IMG/VR virus record: IMGVR_UViG_3300034374_001518
Coordinates: 1 to 24,633 of that record
Reading direction: 5' to 3' (one strand)
Length of the DNA stretch: 24,633 bases
Origin: a virus
The notes beneath the pieces are model-generated. The model saw only the letters and a list, made by a program, of their open reading frames with translations. It searched no databases and was not told where the DNA came from. The position numbers and the translations under genes are program-made. Positions 7,873 through 13,094 of this stretch are shown piece after piece; within the stretch, counting starts at the first letter, position 1; each line of letters begins with the position of its first letter.

Positions 7873-7887
7873 CTAACATTTAGTTAG
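7873..7887 (+). other. Small hairpin after the capsid gene
   Basis: CTAAC (7873-7877) pairs with GTTAG (7883-7887) around ATTTA, just before the strong terminator. It might protect the 3' end of the capsid mRNA; that is inference. Confidence 0.35.
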
Positions 7888-7891
7888 ATTT

Positions 7892-7921
7892 AAAAGCCCT
7901 ACCTAACGGTGGGGTTTTTTT
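7892..7921 (+). terminator. Strong rho-independent terminator after the capsid gene
   Basis: A 12-bp stem (AAAAGCCCTACC, 7892-7903, with GGTGGGGTTTTT, 7908-7919, including G:T pairs), 4-base TAAC loop and a T run. It ends the head module and isolates the accessory block. Confidence 0.85.
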
Positions 7922-7960
7922 ATGCCCAAGAAAAAAATTTAAAAAAAACTTTGTTTTTCT

Positions 7961-7993
7961 TTTGTAGATTAAAAATTATTTTTAATTTAGCTG
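7961..7993 (+). promoter_or_regulatory. Candidate accessory-gene promoter, copy 2
   Basis: Bases 7976-7993 (TTATTTTTAATTTAGCTG) are identical to 423-440. Here a TTTG (7961-7964) sits 18 bases before the TAATTTAG core (7983-7990), close to normal Bacteroidota -33/-7 spacing, which supports promoter function. The next start codon is at 8032. Confidence 0.5.
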
Positions 7994-8031
7994 GTGTAAA
8001 ACAATAACAAATAAACTAAAAACTTAAAACG

Positions 8032-8289
8032 ATGCAAAATTTAACCAAATTAGAAAGAGAAGTTTTAGAAGCAGTAATTAGTAGTGATTTCCAAGATGGA
8101 GATAGCAAAGAAGCTGTTGTAGATTATCAAGTATGGTATCTTGAAGAATCAGACGTTAAGATGGAAAGAGGTCAATTAGCAGGAGCCATTTCATCTTGTG
8201 TTAAAAAAGGGTTTGTAATTGTAGAAGATGATGAAGAAGGTAAAACAATTGCAATCACAGAATTAGGTTGGGATATATTAAATCAATAA
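8032..8289 (+). CDS. Small winged-helix-like protein
   Basis: 85 residues. The pattern LTKLEREVLEAV, then 'ESDVKMERGQLAGAISSCVKKGFVIVEDDEEGKTIAITELGWDIL' (quoted in part) reads as a helix, a recognition helix and a beta wing, as in MarR-like or replication-initiator winged helices ('S.cVkKGfV....' then a strand and 'iTelGw'). It could be a small regulator or an accessory DNA-binding protein, but it is quite acidic for a DNA binder. It shares its upstream element with the gene at 462 and is isolated by terminators on both sides, so it is likely a single-gene unit. I do not recognise a named family. Confidence 0.72.
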   Translation: MQNLTKLEREVLEAVISSDFQDGDSKEAVVDYQVWYLEESDVKMERGQLAGAISSCVKKGFVIVEDDEEGKTIAITELGWDILNQ

Positions 8290-8295
8290 TTAACC

Positions 8296-8311
8296 ACCCC
8301 CTTCGGGGGGT
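8296..8311 (+). terminator. GC hairpin with TTCG loop after the winged-helix gene
   Basis: CCCCC (8297-8301) pairs with GGGGG (8306-8310) around TTCG, a very stable tetraloop, plus an A:T closing pair. No T tract follows, so it may act as an mRNA end or processing barrier instead of a classical terminator. Confidence 0.6.
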
Positions 8312-8402
8312 AATTTAAACAAGCGCGCTGAAGAAGCTAGGCGGACTGCTGACGTAACAAATTGCTCAAAAGGGTGGAAAGCCCTTACTTTTAAAACAAA
8401 CT
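8312..8402 (+). other. GC-richer segment with no gene found
   Basis: Ninety bases with noticeably more G and C than their surroundings. One frame is open from 8294 to 8416 but has no ATG, GTG or TTG. It holds a self-complementary AGCGCGCT (8322-8329) and a hairpin AAGGG...CCCTT (8370-8386). It may be a structured leader, a small RNA or the remnant of a gene; I cannot tell. Confidence 0.3.
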
Positions 8403-8528
8403 ATGTATTACGTTATTAAATTAGACAACGCCACAACGCTTTACTTCTTAACTTTTAAAGAGTTTGTGGCTTACAAAAAAGCAAACAAAATTTACCCTTA
8501 TGGATTCACAGAAAAACAAAATGGATAA
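8403..8528 (+). CDS. Small hypothetical protein (41 residues)
   Basis: Begins MYYVIKLDNATTLYFLTFKEF and ends YGFTEKQNG. No family recognised. It overlaps the next ORF by eight bases (8521-8528). Support comes from the A-rich leader before the ATG and the run of overlapping small ORFs, not from homology. The phrase 'TFKEFVAYKKANK' suggests a short helix after two strands. Confidence 0.5.
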   Translation: MYYVIKLDNATTLYFLTFKEFVAYKKANKIYPYGFTEKQNG

Positions 8529-8625
8529 ACTAATGAAAGTGCTTGGTATAGCTACCAACGTAGGATTAGCAATTATAGTATTAGCAATGGCGTTCTTATT
8601 CGTCTATAACCTTATAAGATTATGA
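8521..8625 (+). CDS. Single-span membrane micropeptide (34 residues)
   Basis: MDKLMKVLGIATNVGLAI then a continuous hydrophobic stretch to about residue 30, ending NLIRL; one predicted membrane helix. Its stop overlaps the next start by four bases (ATGA), and its own start lies within the previous ORF, so it is part of a translationally coupled chain. Function unknown; small single-span phage peptides may act in lysis timing or superinfection exclusion, but nothing here distinguishes these. Confidence 0.5.
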   Translation: MDKLMKVLGIATNVGLAIIVLAMAFLFVYNLIRL

Positions 8626-8771
8626 ACGAACTACTTGACCAAATACGCCTTATTGAAGAATACGCAGAGGTTCAAGAAGACCATTACTTGCAGCTACGCA
8701 TAGAACGAGTAAAACAAGCGGCTTTAAAGCTATTAGACGTGCGCGAACACATAACGATAAGACCTAATTAA
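8622..8771 (+). CDS. Small helical hypothetical protein (49 residues)
   Basis: MNELLDQIRLIEEYAEVQEDHYLQL... is strongly helical with heptad-like spacing of Leu/Ile, suggesting a short coiled coil. Start overlaps the preceding stop by ATGA. Function unknown. Confidence 0.55.
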   Translation: MNELLDQIRLIEEYAEVQEDHYLQLRIERVKQAALKLLDVREHITIRPN

Positions 8772-8772
8772 T

Positions 8773-8868
8773 ATGAAAGACGAAAGCACATACAAAGTAG
8801 CCTTTTATAGCTTTATAGCTATGGCGATAACGATTGTAATTTTAGTAATTAATAACCTTTTAAACTAA
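8773..8868 (+). CDS. Single-span membrane micropeptide (31 residues)
   Basis: MKDESTYKVAFYSFIAMAIT followed by IVILVINNLLN; residues 9-28 form one hydrophobic segment. It starts one base after the previous stop. It is the second of three membrane micropeptides in this block. Function unknown. Confidence 0.5.
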   Translation: MKDESTYKVAFYSFIAMAITIVILVINNLLN

Positions 8869-8873
8869 CAGCA

Positions 8874-9059
8874 ATGGGAATGGATAGAGTAACAGCACGC
8901 TCAATCAAAAACAACAAAGGCGATATTGTTTCGGTTGAGTACATAGTTAAAACGCCTACGGGTGGCGAGATGACTTTTAAAGACCGTTTTAAAGCCTATG
9001 AATGGCAAATAAGACTGGATAATCAAAAACCCGTAACTTGGTCGAACCCTAAACTTTAA
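8874..9059 (+). CDS. Small hypothetical protein (61 residues)
   Basis: Predicted beta strands (VSVEYIVKTPTGGEMTFKDRF) followed by a short helix (FKAYEWQIRLDNQ). A second in-frame ATG two codons later (8880) is an alternative start. No membrane segment. It follows the previous stop by five bases and precedes the next start by three, so it belongs to the same small-ORF operon. I do not recognise the family. Confidence 0.65.
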   Translation: MGMDRVTARSIKNNKGDIVSVEYIVKTPTGGEMTFKDRFKAYEWQIRLDNQKPVTWSNPKL

Positions 9060-9062
9060 ATT

Positions 9063-9230
9063 ATGAAATTGACAGAAAAGCAAGGTCATTTAATTTTGAC
9101 TGGTTTATTATTGGTATTGTGGTTAAGCGATTTATTTGTAACGCCTAATTGGACAGGCGGTATTATTTCAACTTTATTGCTTATATTGCAAGGAGTAAAC
9201 TTGAAGCATCTTTTTAAGAGGCGTTCTTGA
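9063..9230 (+). CDS. Small membrane protein with two hydrophobic segments (55 residues)
   Basis: MKLTEKQGHLILTGLLLVLW...: hydrophobic segments at about residues 10-26 and 33-45 separated by a short polar turn (TPNWTGG), and a basic tail KHLFKRRS, giving a likely hairpin in the inner membrane. Last gene of the small-ORF run and followed by a strong terminator. It could be a holin-like or exclusion protein; the size and basic tail fit several possibilities and none is proven. Confidence 0.6.
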   Translation: MKLTEKQGHLILTGLLLVLWLSDLFVTPNWTGGIISTLLLILQGVNLKHLFKRRS

Positions 9231-9260
9231 GTTTAGTTTAGTTTGTTTGGTTAATTCAGA

Positions 9261-9291
9261 AAGAGGCTACTCACACGGGTAGCCTTTTTTT
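9261..9291 (+). terminator. Strong rho-independent terminator after the small-ORF block
   Basis: A 10-bp stem (9261-9270 with 9279-9288; core AGGCTAC/GTAGCCT) and an 8-base loop, followed by T residues to 9291. It ends the small-ORF transcript. Confidence 0.85.
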
Positions 9292-9307
9292 GTTTAACTT
9301 TATTCGC

Positions 9308-9691
9308 ATGACAACCGATTTCAATTACCTTGGTTGTTATGCTGAACAGGCTTTTGCCAGCGAGTGCATAAAACGAGGGTATATTGTAAGTAAACCGTTC
9401 TTAGACAGTTCGCCTTATGATTTGGTGGTAGATAACCACGTTTCATTATTTAAGGTGCAAGTAAAATATACTGCTCAAACACCAAACGAAAACGAACAGC
9501 GCAACAGCGTTCACATTTCACTTTCCAATACTAAATCACAGTACACATTAAAGGCGGTAGATTACTTTGCTATTTATACAGAATACCATAACGGATTCTT
9601 CATAATTCCAAACACAGGTAATATGCAAAGCCTACGTTTAAACGCCAACGGAAAGTACTCGGATTATTTTAATAAATTTGTTTTTAAATAG
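9308..9691 (+). CDS. PD-(D/E)XK-fold endonuclease-like protein
   Basis: 127 residues from the ATG at 9308; an in-frame TTG at 9290 lies inside the terminator T run and is rejected. The layout matches small PD-(D/E)XK endonucleases of the PF11645-like type: a helix with Glu13 (GCYAEQAFASECIKRGY), then Asp38 in SSPYDLVVD, then a strand ending in Gln51-Val-Lys53 (LFKVQVKY), where Q-x-K replaces the common E-x-K. Such proteins include homing-type nucleases and Holliday-junction-resolvase-like enzymes. It lies between the accessory block and the head-tail genes, so it may be a mobile or DNA-processing moron; a role in packaging or degradation of other phages is possible but not shown. It ends seven bases before the next gene. 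Confidence 0.72.
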   Translation: MTTDFNYLGCYAEQAFASECIKRGYIVSKPFLDSSPYDLVVDNHVSLFKVQVKYTAQTPNENEQRNSVHISLSNTKSQYTLKAVDYFAIYTEYHNGFFIIPNTGNMQSLRLNANGKYSDYFNKFVFK

Positions 9692-9698
9692 AAACACT

Positions 9699-9911
9699 AT
9701 GAAAGTAAAAATCAAAGACCAAAAAGTCGCAGAAAGTTTCGGTAAGAAAGTAGGCGATGTAGTGGAAATTCAAGATTGGCAGATTTCCAAGTGGGTTAAA
9801 AACCAATGGGGTCAAGAGGTGGCTGACAAACCAGCTAAGAAAGAAGAAAAAGTTGAAATTGAAACTAAAGAACTGAAAGCAGAAAAAGAAACTAAAGATG
9901 CGACAGATTAA
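9699..9911 (+). CDS. Small head-region protein with charged tail (70 residues)
   Basis: The first 40 residues (MKVKIKDQKVAESFGKKVGD, then VVEIQDWQISKWVKNQWGQEV) resemble the small 'x-G-D-v-v-E-v-.....W...G.A' proteins often found between capsid and connector genes, sometimes called Mu/FluMu-like N-terminal domains. The rest is a Lys/Glu-rich tail, likely disordered. It overlaps the next gene by 14 bases. The start is set by ATG at 9699; an earlier in-frame ATG-less extension is not supported. Role uncertain, possibly a capsid decoration or connector accessory protein. Confidence 0.65.
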   Translation: MKVKIKDQKVAESFGKKVGDVVEIQDWQISKWVKNQWGQEVADKPAKKEEKVEIETKELKAEKETKDATD

Positions 9912-10404
9912 AGTAAACAGCGTTACGGGTTCTGAAATAGTAACTGTAAGCGATGTAAAAGATTATGCGCGTATTGATACAGACGTAGATGATACACTAA
10001 TTGGCAATATGATTACCCAAGCACGTATTTGGTGCGAGAATTATATTAGTCGTGATATTGTTGCAAAGAACCGTACATATTACTTAGATACTACGCAAGG
10101 TATTTTTGACCTTCCATTTGCGCCAGTTGCTTCAATTAGCAGCGTAACGGTCAAGGGCGAAGCTGAAACTTATGAAGCAATAGGATTGGATAACGAAACT
10201 ATTGAATTGGATAACGGTTATGCCGAGCGCGTTAAAGTTACCTACGTTACCACAGGTTTAGACGATGGTCTTTTACAACAAGCCATTTTACAGCTTACTA
10301 CAACATATTACGACAACCGTGGCGAGTTTATTCTTGGAAACATTAGCGATATACCTACCAACGTAAAAAACATTCTTGCAAGCTATAAATCAATGTTCGT
10401 ATAA
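9898..10404 (+). CDS. Head-tail connector / adaptor protein (HK97 gp6-like)
   Basis: 168 residues. The opening 'VTVSDVKDYARIDTDVDDTLIGNMITQARIWCENYISRDI' (quoted in part) is the classic signature of phage gp6-like head-tail adaptors ('...eeaK.hLRid...DD..i..li.aA...iE.yt.r.l'). The middle is beta-rich (IFDLPFAPVASISSVTVKG), the end helical (QQAILQLTTTYYDNRGEF), all usual for the family. It forms the ring attached below the portal. Overlaps its upstream neighbour by 14 bases and the next gene by the TAATG arrangement. Confidence 0.88.
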   Translation: MRQIKVNSVTGSEIVTVSDVKDYARIDTDVDDTLIGNMITQARIWCENYISRDIVAKNRTYYLDTTQGIFDLPFAPVASISSVTVKGEAETYEAIGLDNETIELDNGYAERVKVTYVTTGLDDGLLQQAILQLTTTYYDNRGEFILGNISDIPTNVKNILASYKSMFV

Positions 10405-10730
10405 TGCACGCTGGAGAATTAAATAAACGCGTTACTATTTACCGCATCACAGGAACAGATGATGGGTACGGTGGTACGACTAAATCTAAAACCACGTTAA
10501 AGACTATATGGGCAAAGCTGGTTTATAAAGGCGGTGATGTAGATACGCAAGCTGGGCAACGTATGCAAACCACAAGCGTTGAATTAATTGTAAGGGAACT
10601 TGCTGTTACCGATGTATTGTTTACCGATACTCTAAGCATTGGCGATGACAGTACCGAATATAACATTAACAGCATTTTAGAAACTGAACTTGACAAGCAC
10701 GTAACCATTAAAGCAACAAAAGCAGAATAA
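10404..10730 (+). CDS. Head closure / head-tail joining protein (SPP1 gp16-like)
   Basis: 108 residues. 'AGELNKRVTIYRITGTDDGYGGTTKSKTTLKTIWAKL' (quoted in part) is the standard start of the Phage_H_T_join family: '...lr.RI.i......D..Gg....w....wA.i...'. The following beta strands (TSVELIVREL, DSTEYNINSILET) complete the small beta-barrel. It closes the DNA channel under the adaptor ring. TAATG overlaps on both sides indicate coupled translation. Confidence 0.85.
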   Translation: MHAGELNKRVTIYRITGTDDGYGGTTKSKTTLKTIWAKLVYKGGDVDTQAGQRMQTTSVELIVRELAVTDVLFTDTLSIGDDSTEYNINSILETELDKHVTIKATKAE

Positions 10731-11263
10731 TGGCACGAGTAAGAGGATTTGGACTTGCGGATATGAAAATCAACCAAAACGATATGCGTAGGTTGGAAAG
10801 CAAGCTAAAGCAGCTAAATAAGTACTCGCAGACAGGCGTAGATGAAGCCATAAAGGGGACAGCAGCTAAATCCGCAGAAATAGCAGCCAGCACCGTTGTA
10901 GTGGATATGGGCGCGTTAAAACAAAGTATTAGTTACAGCCAAAGAGGCAAAGCTGAATACGATGTATTTGCGAGTGCTAAGTATGCGCCTTATGTAGAGT
11001 TTGGTACAGGTGAATTAGTAGATGTAAGTGATGCGGTAGAATTAGGCATACCAGCAGCTGCGATACGTTCAGAATTTCAAGGTAGAGGGTTTACAGGTCA
11101 AAAGCCAGTATTCTTGAAAAAACGTGGTTCAAGTGCTGGTGAATGGCGCATGATACAGTTTCCAATTAGTTTAGCACCAAGACCTTTCTTTTTTAGTTCT
11201 GTACGCATAGCCTATAAAATGCTTTTGCAAAAATTAGAACGCGACTTAAAAAAATTGACTTAG
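10730..11263 (+). CDS. HK97 gp10-like head-tail / tail completion protein
   Basis: 177 residues. 'MGALKQSISYSQ', 'YDVFASAKYAPYVEFGTGE' and the C-terminal 'APRPFFFSSVRIAYKML' are the hallmark phrases of the HK97 gp10-like family ('...G.L..Si.......v.vg...Ya.yvEfGt....a.Pfl.pa...'). The N-terminal 45 residues are a helix preceding this core. An insertion between residues 95 and 140 (AAAIRSEFQGRGFTGQKPVFLKKRGSSA, quoted only in part here) makes it a little longer than usual. It fills the standard slot between head closure and tail terminator. Directly abuts the next gene. Confidence 0.85.
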   Translation: MARVRGFGLADMKINQNDMRRLESKLKQLNKYSQTGVDEAIKGTAAKSAEIAASTVVVDMGALKQSISYSQRGKAEYDVFASAKYAPYVEFGTGELVDVSDAVELGIPAAAIRSEFQGRGFTGQKPVFLKKRGSSAGEWRMIQFPISLAPRPFFFSSVRIAYKMLLQKLERDLKKLT

Positions 11264-11698
11264 ATGAACGATGCAATGCCATACATACGTAAAGCAATTT
11301 TAACCCGTCTTTCGGGTGCGATTACGTATAACAGCACAACAATAAATGCTTATAATACTGTGCCACGTGGTGCAGCCTTTCCATACATTCGTGTTTATTC
11401 TGTTAGCAGTACAGAAATAGACCAAAACGCTACCAGCTTCAATGCAGAGGTTATAACACGCGTTGAGGTTGTGGATAGGTTTGATAGCGATACAGGAGGC
11501 GAATTAAGCGTAAATTCAATTATTTCAGATTGCCTAAATTTGTTGCGAACAAGAACCGCTGGTTATTTTGATTTAAGTGCCGATGGGTTCAAAGTATATA
11601 CAGTTGAAAACAGGGGAATAACGTATTTAACTGATAACCTAAAAGACCATACTTACAAAAGAGCGATTATGGAACTTTCTGTAAGGGTTACCGAGTAA
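11264..11698 (+). CDS. Tail terminator / tail completion protein (DUF3168-like)
   Basis: 144 residues. Helical N-terminus ('YIRKAILTRLSG'), then a 'VPRGAAFPYIRVYSVSSTE' stretch and a beta-rich core ending 'YKRAIMELSVRVTE', the shape of gpU-like/DUF3168 tail terminators ('...vp.g..~PYi.i......' then '.....e..i.i..w'). The position, fourth after the adaptor, head closure and gp10-like genes, fits. It would cap the tail tube and join it to the head. It starts immediately after the preceding TAG stop. Unusually, it is followed by the lysis genes and not by the tail tube gene. Confidence 0.8.
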   Translation: MNDAMPYIRKAILTRLSGAITYNSTTINAYNTVPRGAAFPYIRVYSVSSTEIDQNATSFNAEVITRVEVVDRFDSDTGGELSVNSIISDCLNLLRTRTAGYFDLSADGFKVYTVENRGITYLTDNLKDHTYKRAIMELSVRVTE

Positions 11699-11702
11699 TA
11701 AA

Positions 11703-11867
11703 ATGGATATACAAGATTTGAAAATATACGCCCTTAATTTATTCAGCCTCGCTGTTTCATTTACCAATATAGAACTCGTTTTAAGAATACTATTGGTTTT
11801 AATATCCATTGCTTATACAATAGCTAAGTGGTATAAAATGACCAAAGATGACAACGCCAAAAATTAA
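11703..11867 (+). CDS. Small membrane protein at the head of the lysis cassette (54 residues)
   Basis: MDIQDLKIYALNLFSLAVSF, then TNIELVLRILLVLISIAYTIAKWYKMTKDDNAKN. Hydrophobic segments at about residues 8-20 and 24-41, with a charged tail. Starts four bases after the tail terminator stop and overlaps the next ORF by 20 bases in another frame. Its size and position before an endolysin suggest a holin or antiholin-type protein, but a second holin candidate lies at 12632. Confidence 0.6.
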   Translation: MDIQDLKIYALNLFSLAVSFTNIELVLRILLVLISIAYTIAKWYKMTKDDNAKN

Positions 11868-12132
11868 TGATGAAAGCGCGTTATCAATCAATATTAAATG
11901 GTTGGTGCAAATCATTATTCTTGTTGGGACTGCTGTTTACCTCTATCTCGGTCTTGAGAACAGAGTTAAAGAAACAGAATCAGAAATAAAAAGCATAAGA
12001 TATAACCAAAACACATATATATTTCCTGATATAAGAGTTCTTGAAACCGAAGTGATAGAATATAAACTTGAAAGAGAAAGAGTACGCAAAGAATTACAGC
12101 GATTAAGAGAAATAGTAAATGAAAAAAACTAA
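11848..12132 (+). CDS. Membrane-anchored coiled-coil protein, inner-spanin-like
   Basis: 94 residues: a polar N-terminus, one membrane helix at about residues 17-36 (KWLVQIIILVGTAVYLYLG), then a long charged coiled coil (VKETESEIKSIRY..., LETEVIEYKLERERVRKELQ). This is the topology of i-spanins (lambda Rz): N-in, short anchor, periplasmic coiled coil. No lipobox-bearing partner (o-spanin) is visible embedded or next to it, so the assignment is by architecture and context only. Overlaps ORFs on both sides (20 and 14 bases). Confidence 0.6.
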   Translation: MTTPKINDESALSINIKWLVQIIILVGTAVYLYLGLENRVKETESEIKSIRYNQNTYIFPDIRVLETEVIEYKLERERVRKELQRLREIVNEKN

Positions 12133-12262
12133 TAAAACAAATTTCTCAACTTTTATACGAAAGCCAAAAAAGAAACGCGCTGGAATAGTGGCTAAAACTA
12201 AAAGCAGTAAATTAAAAAGTTCTAAGAATTATAAAAAGCGATATAAAGGTCAAGGGCGATGA
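12119..12262 (+). CDS. Highly basic micropeptide (47 residues)
   Basis: Fifteen Lys and four Arg among 47 residues, no Asp or Glu, and a Lys/Arg/Ser-rich sequence resembling RNA- or DNA-binding tails (FIRKPKKKRAGIV, KSSKNYKKRYKGQGR). Its start lies inside the previous ORF and its stop overlaps the endolysin start by ATGA, so it fits the coupled run exactly, which is the main support for its being translated. No family recognised. It could bind nucleic acid or act on membranes. Confidence 0.55.
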   Translation: MKKTNKTNFSTFIRKPKKKRAGIVAKTKSSKLKSSKNYKKRYKGQGR

Positions 12263-12630
12263 TAAACTACTTTAACTATTACGAGTTTGACAGTCCATTG
12301 CAAGAAGGCAGCGGTCAGCTTATGGACAAAAGTTTTTTGTTTATGCTTAACAACGCAAGACACATAGCAAACATTCCTTTTGTTATTACAAGTGGATTTC
12401 GTATTGAAGCTGATATTTATCGCCTTAAAAAAGAAGGGTATAAAGTAAGTCCTAACAGTTCACACTTAAAAGGCTACGCTGCCGATATAGCTATTAAATC
12501 TTCAGGCGATAGATATATTATTATTGATGCGCTTTTAAAAGCTGGATTCAATCGCATAGGCATAGCCAACACTTTTATTCACGTAGATAACGACCCTGAC
12601 AAACCAGCCAACGTAATTTGGACTTACTAA
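12259..12630 (+). CDS. Endolysin: M15 family zinc peptidase (D-Ala-D-Ala carboxypeptidase-like)
   Basis: 123 residues, normal for the short Peptidase_M15_3 class. Zinc ligands are clear: His69 and Asp76 in SSHLKGYAADI (the S-x-H-x-x-G-x-A-x-D motif) and His108 in FIHVDNDPD, with Asp110 near the expected catalytic position. 'FVITSGFRIEADIYRLKKEGYKVSP' (quoted in part) is the usual lead-in 'i.itSgfR....N..vgG...S.H'. It cleaves peptide cross-links in host peptidoglycan at the end of infection. No signal peptide, so export needs a holin. Starts within the stop of the basic peptide; stop is one base before the holin-like start. Confidence 0.92.
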   Translation: MINYFNYYEFDSPLQEGSGQLMDKSFLFMLNNARHIANIPFVITSGFRIEADIYRLKKEGYKVSPNSSHLKGYAADIAIKSSGDRYIIIDALLKAGFNRIGIANTFIHVDNDPDKPANVIWTY

Positions 12631-12631
12631 T

Positions 12632-13051
12632 ATGGAAAACAAAAAGAAACCATTTAGCGAAACAACAATAGGTAAGCTGTTTAATAAAGTAGGTGATGTA
12701 TTGCCCGATAACGGCGTTTTAGGCGTTTTAAAGGAACTTATTGATAAAGACGAAGAACTAACACAAGAAGAAAAAGAACGTGCGTTAAAACGCATTGAAA
12801 TAGCTATGCAAGACCGAGATAGTGCGCGTAAACGTGAAGTAGGTGTTGCGCAAGCTGGAAAGCGTGATTATTTAATGCTTTTAACAGGTCTTGTTGGGCT
12901 TGGTTCTTTTGCCTTTGTTGTTTATGCTACCGTGTATGTACCTACTGTTTTAGACAATGACCTTTTTGTGCATTTGATGGGTATGATTGAAGGCGTAGTT
13001 GTTTCTAATTTGTTCGCCTACTATTTTGGCACGAGCCAAGATAAAAAATAG
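12632..13051 (+). CDS. Holin-like protein with two membrane segments
   Basis: 139 residues. A cytoplasmic N-terminus with an amphipathic, charged helical stretch (residues 35-78, DKDEELTQEEKERALKRIEI...), then hydrophobic segments at about 81-103 (LMLLTGLVGLGSFAFVVYAT) and 110-131 (LFVHLMGMIEGVVVSNLFAY), and a polar tail FGTSQDKK. This is the layout of 'holin of 3TMs'-type phage proteins, in which '...G...G...v...ffG.s...' closes the second segment. Adjacent to the endolysin. It would permeabilise the inner membrane to release the endolysin. Family assignment from pattern only. Confidence 0.75.
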   Translation: MENKKKPFSETTIGKLFNKVGDVLPDNGVLGVLKELIDKDEELTQEEKERALKRIEIAMQDRDSARKREVGVAQAGKRDYLMLLTGLVGLGSFAFVVYATVYVPTVLDNDLFVHLMGMIEGVVVSNLFAYYFGTSQDKK

Positions 13052-13069
13052 TCGTTAGCCGCCTTTTAT

Positions 13070-13077
13070 TAAATTTG
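13070..13077 (+). promoter_or_regulatory. -7 promoter element TAAATTTG before the fibre gene
   Basis: TAnnTTTG match in the 43-base gap between lysis and fibre genes, 17 bases before the ATG at 13095. No clear -33 element is seen. Same spacing as at the portal and tape measure genes. Confidence 0.55.
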
Positions 13078-13094
13078 TAGTAAAATCATTTTTA

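Noticed and set aside
8328-8380. Possible hammerhead ribozyme: CTGAAGA at 8328-8334 matches CUGANGA and GAAA lies at 8377-8380.
   Set aside because: No complementary stem II joins the two core pieces, the bases around GAAA pair in a local hairpin instead, and no stem III with a cleavage-site NUH was found.
9290-9307. TTG-initiated longer form of the nuclease-like protein.
   Set aside because: The TTG lies in the T run of the terminator; the ATG at 9308 starts the recognisable fold.
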